Made by a program: the position numbers and the translations under genes. Of a stretch of 13,655 nt of DNA, positions 1-6,630 are shown piece by piece (position 1 is the stretch's first letter; each line of letters starts with the position of its first letter). Under the pieces are notes generated by a model, which had not been told where the DNA came from, did not search any database, and was given only the letters and a program-made list of their open reading frames with translations. This DNA is from an uncultured Clostridia bacterium (GTDB lineage Bacteria; Bacillota; Clostridia; Oscillospirales; Acutalibacteraceae), in assembly GCA_946405475.1 (NCBI GenBank), contig CAMJHI010000035.1, positions 1-13,655 on the forward strand, read 5' to 3'.

Positions 1-1608
1 GATGCTCTCGCCCAGCATGTATTCGTCGTTCCTTTTCGCTTCGGCATATTGCGGGTAAGCAACGTCAAGCCTGCGCAGGAACGGCGTGCCGTTTTCGTAG
101 TTTTCATGCGCCAGCTCGTAAAAGATCGGCAGCAGCCGGTAGCGCAGGTCGACGTATTGATGCGTCACTTCTTCCGCTTTTTCGCCGTAAAGCCACGGCA
201 TGCGCGAATACGGCTTGGTGCAGTGCACGCGCATGATGGGGGAGAGCGCGCCGTACTGGATCCAGCGGATATACTGTTCGGGCGACACCTCCGCCGTGTG
301 GCCGCCGAGGTCGGAGCTGGTGTAGGGCAGCAGCGTATTGGCGGAAAGGAAAACCATGTTTTCCAGTTCATTCTGAAGCGAGGAGGCGGACGGGCCGATG
401 TCGCCGGTCCACTGCAGCGTGTAGCGGTGGGCGGCCAGCTCGCTCTGATAATCGTAATTGCCGTTGCCGATGCCATCGACGTTGGCCATGATGATCGGCC
501 GTCTGGCATAGCTGTCGCCCGCGGTTTGCTCAAAGTATTGCTGCGTGATCCATTCGTAGACGTACATGCCCGTCACGTAGCGGGAAAGATTCTCGTCGAT
601 CGGGTTGACCGTCGTCCACCAGTTGCGGTCGTACCACCACACGTCAAGCCCCTTGTCGAGGATCTTCGTCAGGTTTTTGTTGCGATAATAGACCTCGAAC
701 GGATCAAGCAGGTTTCTGTTGCCGAGCGTCGGCTCGGGGTGGTCGTTGAACACAAGGAAAACGCCCTGCTCGTGAACGTCGTTCGCAAACCGTTGAAAGT
801 TCGGAAAATGGCGGCGGCTGATGGTGTAGCCCGTGCCGCGGTTGTTGATCTGCTGCCGCCAGTCGGTGTCGATGACGAGCACGTCCAGCGGGTAGCCGCG
901 GTCGGTGTAATCTTTGATTTGCTGCCGGGCGGTCTCTTCGGTGTATTCGTAATAGCGCGAATCCCAGAAGCCCAGCAGATTGAGCGGGATCATCTCGCTT
1001 TTGCCGGTCAGGTCGGTGAAATCCTTCGTGAACGCGCCGTAATCGCCGCCGGGCAGGAACACGAAAACGTCCTGCGCCTTGTTGTCAAGATCCCAGCCGT
1101 TGTAAGGCGTGGTCGAGGCGAAAACGGAATAGCCCTGCTTTGAGGGGATGATCCGCGGGCTGTCGGAGAACGACCAGGCTGCCAGCTCATCAGACGGCGA
1201 GGGCAGCATGACCTTTGTGTCAGTATCTGTTTCAAACCGCCACAGCTCATTGCCGCTGCTGTCTGTGATAAAGCACCCGGCGGCGTTGTCAGCGCCCAGC
1301 GGAACGTAAACGGTGAAGCGGTCTGTCCGGATCGTCTTATAGCCGTTTTCCTGCTGTTCGGTGAAGGCGACGTCGTCCCAGCCGGTGCGCTTTTCCACCG
1401 TGAAGGACGGCCGGTTTTCAAAGCCCTTCGGGCCTTCCGCTTCGATCCTCACCAGTGTGTCGCGCAATAACTGAACGCGCACCTTGCCCTCGGTCACGCT
1501 CGCAGGCTGACCTTCGGCGTATTCCTTGGGGTCATACGACACCTTCTGCCCGAACAGACCGAACAAGACGGCGAGCAGCATCAAAATCGGCGCAATGATC
1601 TTAGCCAT
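1..1608 (-). CDS. Exported glycoside hydrolase family 31 (alpha-glycosidase), C-terminus cut by window edge
   Basis: The reading frame is open from ATG at 1608 to base 1 (536 codons, no stop), so the C-terminal part lies outside the window. GH31 enzymes are retaining alpha-glycosidases (alpha-glucosidase, alpha-xylosidase, alpha-galactosidase and others). The N-terminus (MAKIIAPILMLLAVLFGLFG) is a signal peptide or membrane anchor without a lipobox, so action outside the membrane is likely. An N-terminal beta-domain (about 25-200) precedes the TIM barrel. Visible family motifs are VLVIDTDW (substrate-binding Asp 247 region), DVWWYDRNW with the likely nucleophile D327, HRYTLQWTGD with the likely acid/base D403, MRVHCTKP with H462, and YMLGESI at the cut end. 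A GGAGG lies at 1617-1621, 8 nt before the ATG. The gene starts 15 nt after the GH5 stop, so the two form an operon. The WWYDRNW nucleophile context differs from the common WxDMNE form, so the sugar specificity is not assignable. Family certain, substrate unknown. Confidence 0.94.
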   Translation of the reverse strand, partial: MAKIIAPILMLLAVLFGLFGQKVSYDPKEYAEGQPASVTEGKVRVQLLRDTLVRIEAEGPKGFENRPSFTVEKRTGWDDVAFTEQQENGYKTIRTDRFTVYVPLGADNAAGCFITDSSGNELWRFETDTDTKVMLPSPSDELAAWSFSDSPRIIPSKQGYSVFASTTPYNGWDLDNKAQDVFVFLPGGDYGAFTKDFTDLTGKSEMIPLNLLGFWDSRYYEYTEETARQQIKDYTDRGYPLDVLVIDTDWRQQINNRGTGYTISRRHFPNFQRFANDVHEQGVFLVFNDHPEPTLGNRNLLDPFEVYYRNKNLTKILDKGLDVWWYDRNWWTTVNPIDENLSRYVTGMYVYEWITQQYFEQTAGDSYARRPIIMANVDGIGNGNYDYQSELAAHRYTLQWTGDIGPSASSLQNELENMVFLSANTLLPYTSSDLGGHTAEVSPEQYIRWIQYGALSPIMRVHCTKPYSRMPWLYGEKAEEVTHQYVDLRYRLLPIFYELAHENYENGTPFLRRLDVAYPQYAEAKRNDEYMLGESI

Positions 1609-1623
1609 TCTCTTTTCCTCCGA

Positions 1624-2988
1624 TCAGGTGAATTGAACCACGATGAGCTCAACGATCATTTTGAACCATCGAACGATCCGCTTGAAAAACACTTCAAAGA
1701 CGTTATCGGCCGAGGGCTCCGGCTCTTTGCCGTCGGGCAGGAAGGGGAGCGCCTCTTCGTCAAGGTGACCGCTGTAAAATCGGCCGCCGTCGGTCGCCAT
1801 CTGCCCCCATTTGTCCGCGATCATGTCAAATGAGTCGTTTGTCGGGTCAACGATCAGGCTGTCCTCGACCGAGCCGTAAATGAACCAGTCCGCCCAGGCG
1901 GCCCAGCTGTTGTAGCCCTTCCACGTCCACACCGTCCAGTTGACGCCTTCCGTTTCATAGAGCGTGAGGATGTCTGAAACGGTGCAGTTGACCTTGCTGT
2001 CCGCCGTTTCGGCGGTGGGGTGGAATTCGCCCGCGTACAGCGGCACGTTGTATTTCAGCGCTTTGGAAGCGTCGAGCCGCGCCTGAAAGCCGTCGATTTT
2101 GGAATTGTACTGATGCAGCTGATACACCACGTTCGTCCAGCCCATTTTGGACGGCCGCGGCAGCTTGCCGACGTCCCACGTGCCCATCATGCAGATCATG
2201 CGCGTCGGGTCCTTGGCGCGAATGGCGCGGTAAGCGTCGTCATAAAACGCGTTGAGCATTTTGTAATCGCGCTGCTGCAGGGGCACGTCGCACAGCGGCT
2301 CGTTGAGCAGGTCGAACATAGCCACGGCCGGTTCGCCCGCGTAGCGTTCGGCGATGATCGACCAGATTTCCAGCGCCTGCGCGCGGTATTTTTCGCCCTG
2401 TTCCGTTTTGTCAAGAAAATGGAAGGTGCCCTTCTGCCCGCAGTGATCCTGCGCGCCCTGACAGCCGTTCACGCCGTGAAAGTCGAGGATGGCGTAAAGC
2501 CCGTACCGGCGGCACCATGCCACGGCTTTATCGAGCAGGGAAAAATCCTTTTGACCGTTCTGATCCAACCGCCACGTGCCGTTGTCGTCCTGTTGAAAAT
2601 TGCGATACCAGAACGGGATGCGCACACAGTTGAAGCCCATGCCCGCGATCTCTTCAAAATCCTTTTCGGTGATCCAGTTGTCCCAATAGATCTGATAAAG
2701 CTCATACGCTTTTTCCGTGCCGAAGCGTTCGATCAGCGTTTCCAGCGTCCAGTGGTCGCCCCGTTTGCCGTTGTCGGCGGGGCAGAACCAATCCTCCTGA
2801 ATCAGCCACCCGCCGAGATTCACCCCGCGCAGCCGCACTTCTTCGCCCGCGGCGTTGACGATTTTTTCGCCGGATGCGTGCAGGGCGTCTGCGGCGGTCA
2901 GTGCGGCGCCTTCTCCCTGCGCAAAGGCAGACAGAACACAGGGAAACAGCACTGCCAGACATAACAGAAAAGCCGTGATTCTTCTCAT
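1624..2988 (-). CDS. Exported glycoside hydrolase family 5 (beta-glycanase/glucosidase type)
   Basis: This encodes a 454-residue retaining beta-glycosidase of the cellulase superfamily (GH-A clan). Residues 1-24 (MRRITAFLLCLAVLFPCVLSAFA) form a signal peptide. RLRGVNLGGWLIQEDW (about 52-67) is the classic GH5 entry motif, followed by CVRIPFWYRNF, ILDFHG (about 167-172), the acid/base E230 in FDLLNEP, YQLHQYN, and the nucleophile E321 in YAGEFHP. These point to beta-1,3/1,4-glucan or glucoside-type subfamilies, but I cannot assign one. After the barrel comes a Pro/Glu linker (about 415-428) and an amphipathic aromatic/basic tail (about 430-454) that may hold the protein at the membrane. I prefer ATG 2988 to the in-frame TTG at 3003, because GGAGG at 2996-3000 sits 7 nt before the ATG and the TTG overlaps it. 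It is the first gene of the operon with the GH31 gene and is preceded by a consensus promoter. Confidence 0.95.
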   Translation of the reverse strand: MRRITAFLLCLAVLFPCVLSAFAQGEGAALTAADALHASGEKIVNAAGEEVRLRGVNLGGWLIQEDWFCPADNGKRGDHWTLETLIERFGTEKAYELYQIYWDNWITEKDFEEIAGMGFNCVRIPFWYRNFQQDDNGTWRLDQNGQKDFSLLDKAVAWCRRYGLYAILDFHGVNGCQGAQDHCGQKGTFHFLDKTEQGEKYRAQALEIWSIIAERYAGEPAVAMFDLLNEPLCDVPLQQRDYKMLNAFYDDAYRAIRAKDPTRMICMMGTWDVGKLPRPSKMGWTNVVYQLHQYNSKIDGFQARLDASKALKYNVPLYAGEFHPTAETADSKVNCTVSDILTLYETEGVNWTVWTWKGYNSWAAWADWFIYGSVEDSLIVDPTNDSFDMIADKWGQMATDGGRFYSGHLDEEALPFLPDGKEPEPSADNVFEVFFKRIVRWFKMIVELIVVQFT

Positions 2989-2995
2989 GATCTTT

Positions 2996-3000
2996 CCTCC
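2996..3000 (-). promoter_or_regulatory. Ribosome binding site fixing the GH5 start
   Basis: On the minus strand this reads GGAGG, 7 nt before ATG 2988. A longer in-frame reading from TTG 3003 would place the initiation codon across this site, leaving no binding site of its own, so the shorter start is chosen. Confidence 0.85.
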
Positions 3001-3021
3001 CAAATTGATCTATCGTAAAAA

Positions 3022-3050
3022 ATTATAAAGAATACCCAAAACCGTGTCAA
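3022..3050 (-). promoter_or_regulatory. Consensus sigma-A promoter of the GH5-GH31 operon
   Basis: Read on the minus strand, TTGACA (3050-3045) is followed by exactly 17 bases and TATAAT (3027-3022). Both boxes match the consensus 6 of 6 with optimal spacing. Transcription would begin near 3015, leaving a leader of about 27 nt before ATG 2988. It lies back to back with the plus-strand promoter at 3081-3109; only 30 bases separate the two -35 boxes, so one bound regulator could affect both. I see no convincing operator over the core boxes. Confidence 0.9.
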
Positions 3051-3080
3051 GAATTCCGTTGAAAAAACTATTGTTCCCGA

Positions 3081-3109
3081 TTGCAAAACGACGTTGCGTT
3101 TGATATAAT
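3081..3109 (+). promoter_or_regulatory. Extended -10 promoter of the DUF2975/phosphoesterase pair
   Basis: The -35 box is TTGCAA (3081-3086, 4 of 6). A 17-nt spacer follows, with TG at 3101-3102, then TATAAT (3104-3109, 6 of 6). The TGn extension compensates for the weaker -35 box. The spacer holds a 9-base palindrome AACGACGTT (3087-3095), which could be an operator or chance. Start of transcription would be near 3116, 24 nt before the ATG. Confidence 0.85.
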
Positions 3110-3139
3110 GATTCTCAGAATAATACCCGGAGGGTTCTC

Positions 3140-3700
3140 ATGAAAACGCTCAACGTCATTCAAACTATGTCCAATATCGCCAGGATCGTCTGCACCGTGC
3201 TTTACGTTTGCTGTATCATCGGCTTCTGCCTGAGTCTGGTGGGGCTGATCGGTCTGGCGCTCGGGACGGAAGGTGTGTTCAAGCTCGGCGGCGTCACGAT
3301 CACCGGCCTCATCGAGCAAAACGCCGATATGAACCGGCCGACCATGATCGCCACCACCGCCGTCGCCATGGCTTTCTGCGCGGCGCAGGCTGTGCTGCTC
3401 AAGCTGGCACAGACCTATTTCAAGCATGAGCTGGCCGACGGAACGCCCTTCACGCTGCACGGCTCAAAAGAGATGCTGCGCCTTGGCATCGTCACCGCCG
3501 CCGTTTCGCTGGGGCTGGTCATTCTCTGTTCCATCGCAGTTTCTATGGTCGGCCATTTTGTGCCGGGAATCGGCGAGATCCCGATCGATGAGTATTCTTC
3601 TTTCGGCTTTGGGATCACCTTGATCCTGCTGTCTCTGGTTTGCCGCTGCGGCGCGGAACAGCTTGAAAATCAAGCGAAAACAGAAAATCAATCAGAATAA
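3140..3700 (+). CDS. DUF2975-like four-helix membrane protein
   Basis: This is a 186-residue integral membrane protein of unknown biochemical role. Four hydrophobic segments are visible at about 14-42, 68-90, 113-137 and 154-170, with a short hydrophilic tail rich in Glu, Asn and Gln. The cytoplasmic loop YFKHELADGTPFTLHGSKEM (93-112), with its G-x-PF-T element leading into helix 3, resembles the DUF2975 family. In Firmicutes that family is often encoded beside small XRE-type regulators; none is present here. ATG 3140 has GGAGGG at 3129-3134, 5 nt upstream. It is the first gene after its own promoter and lies 15 nt before the metallophosphoesterase start, so the two are probably cotranscribed. 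The DUF2975 assignment rests on topology and one motif. A generic small membrane protein is the alternative. Confidence 0.82.
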   Translation: MKTLNVIQTMSNIARIVCTVLYVCCIIGFCLSLVGLIGLALGTEGVFKLGGVTITGLIEQNADMNRPTMIATTAVAMAFCAAQAVLLKLAQTYFKHELADGTPFTLHGSKEMLRLGIVTAAVSLGLVILCSIAVSMVGHFVPGIGEIPIDEYSSFGFGITLILLSLVCRCGAEQLENQAKTENQSE

Positions 3701-3715
3701 CGGGGGTTGGATTCT

Positions 3716-4753
3716 ATGTTAAAAACCTTTGCCAAACTTGTCAGCCTGCTGCTGACCGCTGTGATGCTGCTCTCTGCGCCCATCGGGCTGCTGTCAGGCA
3801 AAAAAGAAGCGAAGATCACCCATGCCGCGCCGGACTGCCGCGTGAGCTTTGCCGCCATTTCCGATATCCATCTGCGCGGCAACTTCAAGCCGATCTTTCA
3901 GGGCATGCTCGACCTTGGTCTGAACGATATGAGCAACGCCAAGGACAGGCTTGACGCCGTCGCGTTCGTGGGCGATATCACTGACCACGGCGATTTCGAT
4001 CAGTGGGACGTGTTTGCCGAGGCGGTCGGTGACTTTGACATTGCCGACAACAAGCTGGTGGTCGTGGGCAATCACGACACGTGGGGGCCGAACCGCGACG
4101 AGTTCGATAACCCGGAAGACGGCGTGAAGCCGACCTTCATCCACTACAACAAAGTCATCGCCGACCGCGATATCACGGAAATGTACTATTCCGCCGTCAT
4201 CAACGGCTACTATTTCATTGCGCTGGGTTCGGAAGCGGATCACGTCAGCGCCACGCTCAGCGACACGCAGCTTGCGTGGTTTGCCGGCGAAATGGAAAAG
4301 GCGGCCGCCACCGGTCTGCCGATTTTTGTGCTGATGCACCAGCCCATCAATCAGACCCACGGCCTGCCTTACAACTGGGAGCTGAATAAGGACGATCCGC
4401 TCGATGAAGGCGGCATCGGCGACGAGTCTGATGAGGTCGTCGATATTCTCAAGCAATATGACAACGTGTTTTATATCAGCGGTCATATCCACTCCGGCTA
4501 TAAAAACGCCGGCAGCAAGCTCGGCGCGCCGTATGCCAGCATCGAAACGATGGAAAACAACAACGGCAACCCGATCACGCTGATCAACCTGCCGTCGTAC
4601 ATGTATTTTGATTTCATCCACGGCGGCCATCTGTTCAACGGCTGCGGCTGGGTGGTCGAGGCTTATGACGGCGAAGTGATGCTGCGCGCCAGAAACTTTG
4701 CCACCGGCACGTGGCTGACGCGCTACGATCAGACCGTAAAGCTGGTCGGCTGA
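3716..4753 (+). CDS. Exported calcineurin-like metallophosphoesterase
   Basis: This encodes a 345-residue two-metal phosphoesterase. All family blocks are present in order: SDIHL (D50, H52), GDITD (D87, D90), GNHD (N119, H120), MHQP (H208) and GHIH (H257, H259). Together they complete the metal ligand set and catalytic His, so the enzyme should be active. The N-terminus (MLKTFAKLVSLLLTAVMLLS) is a signal peptide with no lipobox Cys directly after it, so extracytoplasmic action is likely. Possible substrates are nucleotides, phosphodiesters, phospholipids or sugar phosphates; sequence alone does not choose. An in-frame TTG at 3707 would add three residues, but ATG 3716 gives the usual signal-peptide start. 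The ribosome site is weak (GGGGG at 3702-3706), so translation may depend on the gene upstream. A strong terminator follows. Confidence 0.93.
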   Translation: MLKTFAKLVSLLLTAVMLLSAPIGLLSGKKEAKITHAAPDCRVSFAAISDIHLRGNFKPIFQGMLDLGLNDMSNAKDRLDAVAFVGDITDHGDFDQWDVFAEAVGDFDIADNKLVVVGNHDTWGPNRDEFDNPEDGVKPTFIHYNKVIADRDITEMYYSAVINGYYFIALGSEADHVSATLSDTQLAWFAGEMEKAAATGLPIFVLMHQPINQTHGLPYNWELNKDDPLDEGGIGDESDEVVDILKQYDNVFYISGHIHSGYKNAGSKLGAPYASIETMENNNGNPITLINLPSYMYFDFIHGGHLFNGCGWVVEAYDGEVMLRARNFATGTWLTRYDQTVKLVG

Positions 4754-4781
4754 TCGAATTGCATTTTGAAGGATCCCTCAT

Positions 4782-4813
4782 GCTCCGTCGACATTTTGTC
4801 GGCGGGGCTTTTT
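4782..4813 (+). terminator. Rho-independent terminator after the phosphoesterase gene
   Basis: A 12-bp stem (4782-4793 with 4797-4808, two G-T pairs, no bulge) closes a 3-base TTT loop and is followed directly by TTTTT (4809-4813). It ends the 3140-4753 transcription unit and separates it from the promoter at 4857. Confidence 0.93.
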
Positions 4814-4856
4814 GCATCTTTTTAAATTGAGCGGCGTTTTGTTCGGATTTCTGCTG

Positions 4857-4885
4857 TTGAACATCCCTGTTTAATATGTTATACT
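4857..4885 (+). promoter_or_regulatory. Extended -10 promoter of the hydrolase-SDR-reductase-GH38 run
   Basis: TTGAAC (4857-4862, 4 of 6), a 17-nt spacer carrying TG at 4877-4878, and TATACT (4880-4885, 5 of 6). Transcription would start near 4892. I see no second convincing promoter or terminator before 12714, so this probably drives five genes. Confidence 0.82.
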
Positions 4886-4899
4886 GAATAAAAATGATT

Positions 4900-4904
4900 G
4901 GAGG
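4900..4904 (+). promoter_or_regulatory. Ribosome binding site fixing the hydrolase start at GTG 4912
   Basis: GGAGG lies 7 nt before GTG 4912. An in-frame ATG at 4894 sits at about the +1 of the predicted promoter and has no ribosome site upstream; it would work only as a leaderless start. Confidence 0.78.
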
Positions 4905-4911
4905 TGCAGCT

Positions 4912-5838
4912 GTGGTCAGAAAAGTCATCGTGGGAGAAGGCACGGATTACCCGCTCAACGGGCTGCTGACGCTGCCGGATGATTGTTCCGCACCGGTTCC
5001 GGCTGTCGTGATGGTGCACGGTTCCGGGCCGAGCAACATGGACGAAAAGGTGATGAAGCTCACGCCGTTCAAAGATCTGGCGGAAGGGCTGGCTGAGCGC
5101 GGCGTTGCCTCGCTGCGCTACGATAAACGCACCTTTGCGCATGCGCGCAAAATGAAAAAGCAGCTGTCAACCGTGAAAGAGGAAACGATCGACGACGCGC
5201 TGCTGGCTGTCACACTGCTGAAAAACGACCCGCAGATCGATCCCGACCGCGTTTTTCTGCTCGGGCACAGCATGGGCGCCATGCTCGCGCCGCGCATTGA
5301 CGCGCAGGGCGGCGACGTGCGCGGCATGATCCTGCTGGCAGGCACGCCGTACCGGCTTGAGGAGATCGTTCTTCGGCAACTCGGGCAGGTGAAAAGCGGC
5401 AATTCTCTGATGAAAAGCATCGTCGCGCTGGAATACAAGATCTATGCCAAAAAGTTTGACGGCTTGTATGAGATGAGCGATGAAGAAGCCAAAAAGAAGA
5501 AATTTGCCGGGAATCTGTCGCTCTACTATTTCAAAGAGATGGGGCGGAAAACCGCGGCGGATTATCTGCTTGAACATGAAAAGCCCGTGCTCATTTTGCA
5601 GGGCGGCAAGGATTTTCAGGTGCTCGCAGACGAGGATTTCAAGGCGTTTCAGTCCCTGCTGGCTCAGCGTGAAAACACTTGCTTCAAGCTCTACCCCGAA
5701 CTGAACCACCTGTTTGTCAAAGGGCTTTACAACGATATTCTCAAGGCAACGAAAGAATACAGCGTTGAGCGGCATATCGGCGGCGAAGTGCTTGACGATA
5801 TCGCGGCGTTTATCCAAAATCAATCGAAAAGGGTGTAA
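4912..5838 (+). CDS. Cytoplasmic alpha/beta-hydrolase (esterase/peptidase-like)
   Basis: This 308-residue serine hydrolase has no signal peptide. After the beta-strand VPAVVMVHGSGPSN (HGSG oxyanion loop, 36-39) come RYDKRT and the nucleophile elbow GHSMG with S120. The acid is probably D234 in LQGGKDFQV and the base H266 in LNHLFVKG, so the triad is complete. A lid-like helical segment rich in Lys, Glu and Tyr lies at about 160-215. The pattern fits the dienelactone hydrolase/prolyl-oligopeptidase-like esterases, many of which cleave esters of small molecules; the substrate is not visible. The start is GTG 4912, decided by GGAGG at 4900-4904. The SDR start codon follows the stop after 3 nt, so the two are translationally coupled. 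It is the first gene of the five-gene run. Confidence 0.9.
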   Translation: MVRKVIVGEGTDYPLNGLLTLPDDCSAPVPAVVMVHGSGPSNMDEKVMKLTPFKDLAEGLAERGVASLRYDKRTFAHARKMKKQLSTVKEETIDDALLAVTLLKNDPQIDPDRVFLLGHSMGAMLAPRIDAQGGDVRGMILLAGTPYRLEEIVLRQLGQVKSGNSLMKSIVALEYKIYAKKFDGLYEMSDEEAKKKKFAGNLSLYYFKEMGRKTAADYLLEHEKPVLILQGGKDFQVLADEDFKAFQSLLAQRENTCFKLYPELNHLFVKGLYNDILKATKEYSVERHIGGEVLDDIAAFIQNQSKRV

Positions 5839-5841
5839 TCC

Positions 5842-6630
5842 ATGATCACGAACAGCAACATCGTTCTTACGGGCGCTTCCAGCGGCATCGGGCTTGAAGT
5901 GCTCAAGCTTCTCGAAAAAGGGGAGGGGAACCGCATTCTCGCCGTATCGCGGCAGGCAAGCAAAAAGCTGACGAACGTCGGCGAAAACGTGACGGTTTTT
6001 GACTGTGACGTTTCATCCGCGGACGGCGTCGATTTGTTGTTTAGCAAGGCCGCTGAAGTGTTTGACGGCCGGAAGATCGACATTTTTTACGCCAACGCCG
6101 GGTTCCCTTATTATGAGGAATTCAATTACACCGATTGGTCCCGCGTGGAGCGCATGTTCGACACCAACACGCTTTCGCCTATCTACACCTATGCCAAATA
6201 TCTGGAGCATCTGAACGGGCGCGACGGCAAGCTCTGTTACACCGTCAGCGCCATCGGGCAGATGGCCATGCCGGGCTATGCGATCTATTCCGCCACCAAG
6301 TTCGCGCTTCACGGCTTCCAGCAGGCCATCCGGCTGGAAAAGCCGAAGAATCTGCAGCTGACCTGCCTGTATCCCGTGGCGACCGACACCAATTTCTTCA
6401 AGGTCGCCAATGAGGCGGAATTTGAAAAGCCGTTCCCTGTGCAGAAGCCGGACGTTGTCGCCCGCAAAATGGTCAAGGGGATCGAAACAGGCAAGAAGAC
6501 CGTTTCGCCCTGCGCGCTGTTCACGCTTTCCAAAATCCTCATGGGCGTCTGCCCGCCGGTGAGAACGGTTTACTGGAAGCTTGAAAAGAACAAGCTGGAT
6601 CGCTTCAGAAAGGGGCAGAAAAAACAATGA
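5842..6630 (+). CDS. Short-chain dehydrogenase/reductase (SDR)
   Basis: This 262-residue classical SDR is an NAD(P)-dependent alcohol/ketone oxidoreductase. The cofactor motif TGASSGIG is at 10-17, NAG at 85-87, and the catalytic set is N109, S136, Y149 and K153 (YSATK). Acidic D55/D57 after the second strands and a basic residue near R37 leave NADH versus NADPH preference open. The C-terminus (about 225-262) has a hydrophobic stretch then a Lys/Arg-rich tail, which could lie on the membrane or bind a lipid-like substrate. The gene begins 3 nt after the hydrolase stop, and its TGA overlaps the next ATG (ATGA at 6627-6630), so it is translated in step with the ene-reductase. Related SDRs act on steroids, bile acids, sphingoid bases and polyols; which applies here is unknown. 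Confidence 0.92.
   Translation: MITNSNIVLTGASSGIGLEVLKLLEKGEGNRILAVSRQASKKLTNVGENVTVFDCDVSSADGVDLLFSKAAEVFDGRKIDIFYANAGFPYYEEFNYTDWSRVERMFDTNTLSPIYTYAKYLEHLNGRDGKLCYTVSAIGQMAMPGYAIYSATKFALHGFQQAIRLEKPKNLQLTCLYPVATDTNFFKVANEAEFEKPFPVQKPDVVARKMVKGIETGKKTVSPCALFTLSKILMGVCPPVRTVYWKLEKNKLDRFRKGQKKQ

Noticed and set aside
49..1143. Long plus-strand open frame of 364 codons opposite the GH31 gene
   Set aside because: It is the exact antisense frame of GH31 codons, kept open by high GC. The product is low-complexity Val/Arg/Ala and has no ribosome site or motif.
2020..2964. Plus-strand open frame of 314 codons opposite the GH5 gene
   Set aside because: Antisense shadow of a gene with complete GH5 motifs; no signals of its own.
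3082..3097. Possible CcpA catabolite-response (cre) site near the -35 box
   Set aside because: TGCAA is followed by two bases before CG, not the single base of the consensus, so the match is one base out of register.
3707..3715. TTG start for the phosphoesterase
   Set aside because: It adds three residues before a normal signal peptide, and the GGGGG element would directly abut the TTG.
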